Source: Variovorax paradoxus
GTDB lineage: Bacteria > Pseudomonadota > Gammaproteobacteria > Burkholderiales > Burkholderiaceae_C
Direction: 5' to 3'
NCBI RefSeq assembly: GCF_018614915.1
Contig: NZ_JAGGNU010000017.1
Location: 124,001 to 188,000 of the forward strand
Length of the DNA stretch: 64,000 nt
A program made the position numbers and the translations under genes. Position 1 is the stretch's first letter. Every line of letters begins with the position of its first letter. Of this stretch, positions 61,758 through 64,000 are shown one piece after another. The notes below the pieces were generated by a model. That model did no database searches, was not told the origin of the DNA, and saw only the letters and a list, made by a program, of their open reading frames with translations.

Positions 61758-63996
61758 GCGAGCTACCGCCGGCAAGCCCGAACGGGCGCCCGGCGCTGAC
61801 GCGCTGATAGGCAGCAAGGGCCTGTTCCAGCGCCTGCGGGTCCGACATCAGGGCGCCCAGGCGATCGACCTTTCCCCGCTTCGCCGACTGCCGCAGTGCA
61901 TCCAGCATCGGGCCGGTGAACTTGCCGATCAGCGGCGTGCGGCTGGCGGCCACGTTGACCCATGGACGATCCAGGAACCCCAGGCCGAGCGCGCTCTGCA
62001 CGTTCTGCGCGGTGTTCGATCCAGTGGCACGGCCCAGGTTCTCCGCTGCATCCGCGCGCGCCAGATCTCGCCCGACGGCGCTGAGCCCAGCGCGTTCGCC
62101 TTCATTGAAAAGGCCGTTGATCGCACCCGATCGCGCCTGTAGCCAGTCGTTGAACTTCGAGTTCGTGAGCCGGCCCAGACGGTCGGTCTGGTTGCCTGCA
62201 TCGGTCACGGCATAGTTCTTCAGGAGCCCCGTCGTTTCAGGCGTCGCGACGCGCTGGAAGGCCGCCATGTCATCGGCCTGCGAGAGACGCGGGCTGAAGA
62301 ACTTCGGCGCGAGCTCGGCGCCCTGCGCGGCCGGCTGGCCGTCACCGCCCTGGCGGAAGATCGAAGCCTGCGGGCCAGTGCGGAAGCGCTCCATCCGGTC
62401 CTTGTGCAGGGCCAGAGCGTCGCGCCAGGTGTCAACGACATCGGCCGGGAAGAACTCGCCGTCCCTGCCGTTACCAGCGGCCACGTCGTCGACCTTGGCA
62501 TCGATGTCGCGGCGCATCTGGTCCAGCGCAGCAGCCTCGCGCGTGCGGCCCTTGGCTTGCGCATCGGCGTGCGCCTCGCCGATCGAGCTGCGCAGGTTCT
62601 GCACCTCGCGGAACGAAACCGGCTTCGGGACCGTCGCTGCGCCCGGCGCGTCGCCCATCGCACCCTCGAGCCCCGCGCGGAAAGTGTTGCTGCGGTCAGC
62701 GCCGATGGCATAGACCTTGTTCCCTGCCGCGTGCTCGCGCAGCACGTTCATCAGCGTCGCCGGGTCGGCGTCGGGCAGGAAGCCCTGCGCATGCATCGCT
62801 TCGGCCAGCGTGTCGGGCGACTGCCCGCGGCCGTTCTGGATGATCGAGCGCAGGTTGCCCGTCTGCTTCAGGTCGCGGATCTCGCCGGCCAGCAGCTGCG
62901 CGCCTCGCGAATCCTGCTTGATGCCGCCCAGGCTCTTGATTGCCTGCACGATGTCCTGGCCCTGCCGGCGCACGCCAGGCACAGCCGAGGGCTTCACAGC
63001 CTCGATGGTCTCTTCACCGATGCCGCGGGCCGTATCGATCGCGCGCTGCGCGTTGCCGCCGCCGTTGAAGGTGCCCGGCCCGAGAAACTTATTCTGCGCC
63101 GCACGCATCTCGGGGATCGGCAGCAGAAAGCGAGTCTCGTCGAACGGATCGACCGCATCGAACGCGGCTTGCGTGCGTGCACGCGCAGCTTCGTCGGCCG
63201 CGCGCACCTGCGGCCCGAGCGTGTTGCCGAAGTTCTCGCGCGCCTGCTGAACTGTGCCCGTCGTCGGCGAGACCCGGCGCAGAGTGTCCTGGCGTGCCAC
63301 CTCCTGCGCCTGTTCGGCAGCGAGCAGGCTCGTGTCGCCCGAGTTGCGCAGAGTGCGTCCGAGTTGGCTAATGCCGGGGTTCTGCAGGATCTGCGGCACC
63401 GTGGCGACGCCGCCCCCGCCTGGCTGCTGCACGATGTGCGGGCCTTCCTGGCGCAGCGCGGCGCGCACAGCCGGCAGATCGTCGGCGTTCAGCGCTCCCG
63501 CTTCGAGGATCGACGCGGCATCCTTCGCGCGCTGCGGCGCGAACGTCGAGCGCAAGCCACGCGCGGCCCAGTTCCCGACTTGGCCGGCCGCTTGGAAGCC
63601 AGGAGGCAGAACCGCACCCCACAGCGCGCCCGAACCGGCAGTATCCGGATCGACCAGGCCAGCCGAGACGCCACCCTGCACGCCGCCGCCGGCCATGCGC
63701 GTGCCGACGTTCAGGAGCTGGCCCGTCCGCGTGGTGGGCGCCATCCCGGTGCGGAAGCCCCCAGTCGAGATTGCATCGGCCAGCGGCGCCAAGCGCGGCA
63801 GCACGCCGCGCATCACGGTGCCGATCGCGCCACCTGCGGGCGCCGTCGCCGCGACGTTGCCGATCAGCCGACCGCCGCTGAAAGACGGGCTGGCGTTCTC
63901 GGTGTTGAACTGCTTGAGCCCCGCTTCACGCTCTGCGTTGAACTGTTCGGTGTCGGCCTGCGGCTTCGTGCCCGTGATGAGATCGGACAGCCGCAT
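61708..63996 (-). CDS. Large phage internal-virion/ejection-like protein
   Basis: At least 762 residues; the Met at 63996 is four bases from the window edge, so the true start may lie beyond. The first 150 residues are Gly/Ala-rich and weakly amphipathic (GNVAATAPAGGAIGTVMRGV, GALWGAVLPPGFQAAGQVGN). The rest is alpha-helical, charged and repeat-free (VQQARENFGNTLGPQVRAAD, LRSSIGEAHADAQAKGRTRE). Length, composition and place before the tail collar gene resemble podovirus DNA-ejection or internal core proteins. No enzymatic motif seen. Confidence 0.65.
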   Translation of the reverse strand: MRLSDLITGTKPQADTEQFNAEREAGLKQFNTENASPSFSGGRLIGNVAATAPAGGAIGTVMRGVLPRLAPLADAISTGGFRTGMAPTTRTGQLLNVGTRMAGGGVQGGVSAGLVDPDTAGSGALWGAVLPPGFQAAGQVGNWAARGLRSTFAPQRAKDAASILEAGALNADDLPAVRAALRQEGPHIVQQPGGGGVATVPQILQNPGISQLGRTLRNSGDTSLLAAEQAQEVARQDTLRRVSPTTGTVQQARENFGNTLGPQVRAADEAARARTQAAFDAVDPFDETRFLLPIPEMRAAQNKFLGPGTFNGGGNAQRAIDTARGIGEETIEAVKPSAVPGVRRQGQDIVQAIKSLGGIKQDSRGAQLLAGEIRDLKQTGNLRSIIQNGRGQSPDTLAEAMHAQGFLPDADPATLMNVLREHAAGNKVYAIGADRSNTFRAGLEGAMGDAPGAATVPKPVSFREVQNLRSSIGEAHADAQAKGRTREAAALDQMRRDIDAKVDDVAAGNGRDGEFFPADVVDTWRDALALHKDRMERFRTGPQASIFRQGGDGQPAAQGAELAPKFFSPRLSQADDMAAFQRVATPETTGLLKNYAVTDAGNQTDRLGRLTNSKFNDWLQARSGAINGLFNEGERAGLSAVGRDLARADAAENLGRATGSNTAQNVQSALGLGFLDRPWVNVAASRTPLIGKFTGPMLDALRQSAKRGKVDRLGALMSDPQALEQALAAYQRVSAGRPFGLAGGSSLSPLIYRAAPLLATSQ

Positions 63997-64000
63997 ATCC

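Larger units (their letters stand above)
57591..64000. mobile_element. Prophage, one end (late gene region), continues beyond window
   Basis: From the tRNA-His fragment to the right edge every recognised gene is phage-like and on the minus strand: internal virion-like proteins, tail collar protein, two holin-type membrane proteins and a lysozyme-like protein, with overlapping starts and stops. No integrase, repressor, terminase or capsid gene is in view, so these must lie further right. Gene types suggest a podovirus-like element; this is inference. Confidence 0.85.

Overview
The window looks like a chromosomal segment of a high-GC betaproteobacterium of the Comamonadaceae, probably Variovorax or a close relative. 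The placement rests on several things read from the sequence: the block order rpsF-priB-rpsR-rplI-dnaB, the block surE-pcm-nlpD-rpoS-rlmD, the block alaA-hom-thrC-mobB-moeA-moaD with moaE and clpB nearby, two orphan Bug-type solute receptors, an H-NS of the short betaproteobacterial type, and strongly GC-biased third positions. The species call is inference, since no database search was possible.

Layout. 1-10.5 kb: transporters and regulators (GAF fragment, TSUP, MFS with a divergent AraC regulator, an antitoxin/PIN toxin pair with a tandem palindromic operator, SulP), the ribosome rescue factor ArfB, a Tat-exported PhoD lipoprotein, an AmrB/AmrS (Memo/radical SAM) pair and a PEBP-family protein. 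10.5-26 kb: clpB with a readable sigma-32 promoter, then molybdopterin and threonine genes on the minus strand. Two accessory stretches interrupt what is a compact block in related genomes: a Bug/diiron/hydrolase/LysR cassette at 13.5-18.4 kb, and a DapA-family gene at 19.1-20.0 kb preceded by what reads like a lysine-codon leader-peptide attenuator. 26-34.5 kb: peroxiredoxin, PhoH/PIN ATPase, an EVE/GyrI-like/WYL trio, and the S6-PriB-S18-L9-DnaB group. 34.5-42 kb: PEP synthase with its divergent regulatory kinase, a MarR/FUSC pair with a palindromic operator, and ahpC-ahpF with an OxyR-like site.

42-50 kb is an iron region. Bacterioferritin comes first. A TonB-dependent catecholate-type receptor then forms a minus-strand operon with a PiuC hydroxylase, a PepSY protein and cytochrome b561. 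Divergent to it run bfd, tonB, exbB, exbD and hemP on the plus strand. Fur-like sites lie upstream of the receptor and of hemP. 50-57.5 kb is conserved core: Bax-inhibitor-like protein, rlmD, rpoS, nlpD, pcm, surE, a quinone oxidoreductase and H-NS.

From about 57.59 kb to the right edge lies one end of a prophage integrated into a tRNA-His gene. A 3'-terminal tRNA fragment followed by the tRNA terminator marks the junction. The phage genes are late functions (internal virion-like proteins, tail collar protein, holins, a lysozyme-like protein), all on the minus strand. No integrase, repressor or capsid gene is visible, so the rest of the element lies to the right. A promoter-hairpins-terminator arrangement on the opposite strand (58.05-58.23 kb) looks like an undescribed prophage small RNA. 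It and the leader-peptide attenuator are the two signals I consider most worth following.
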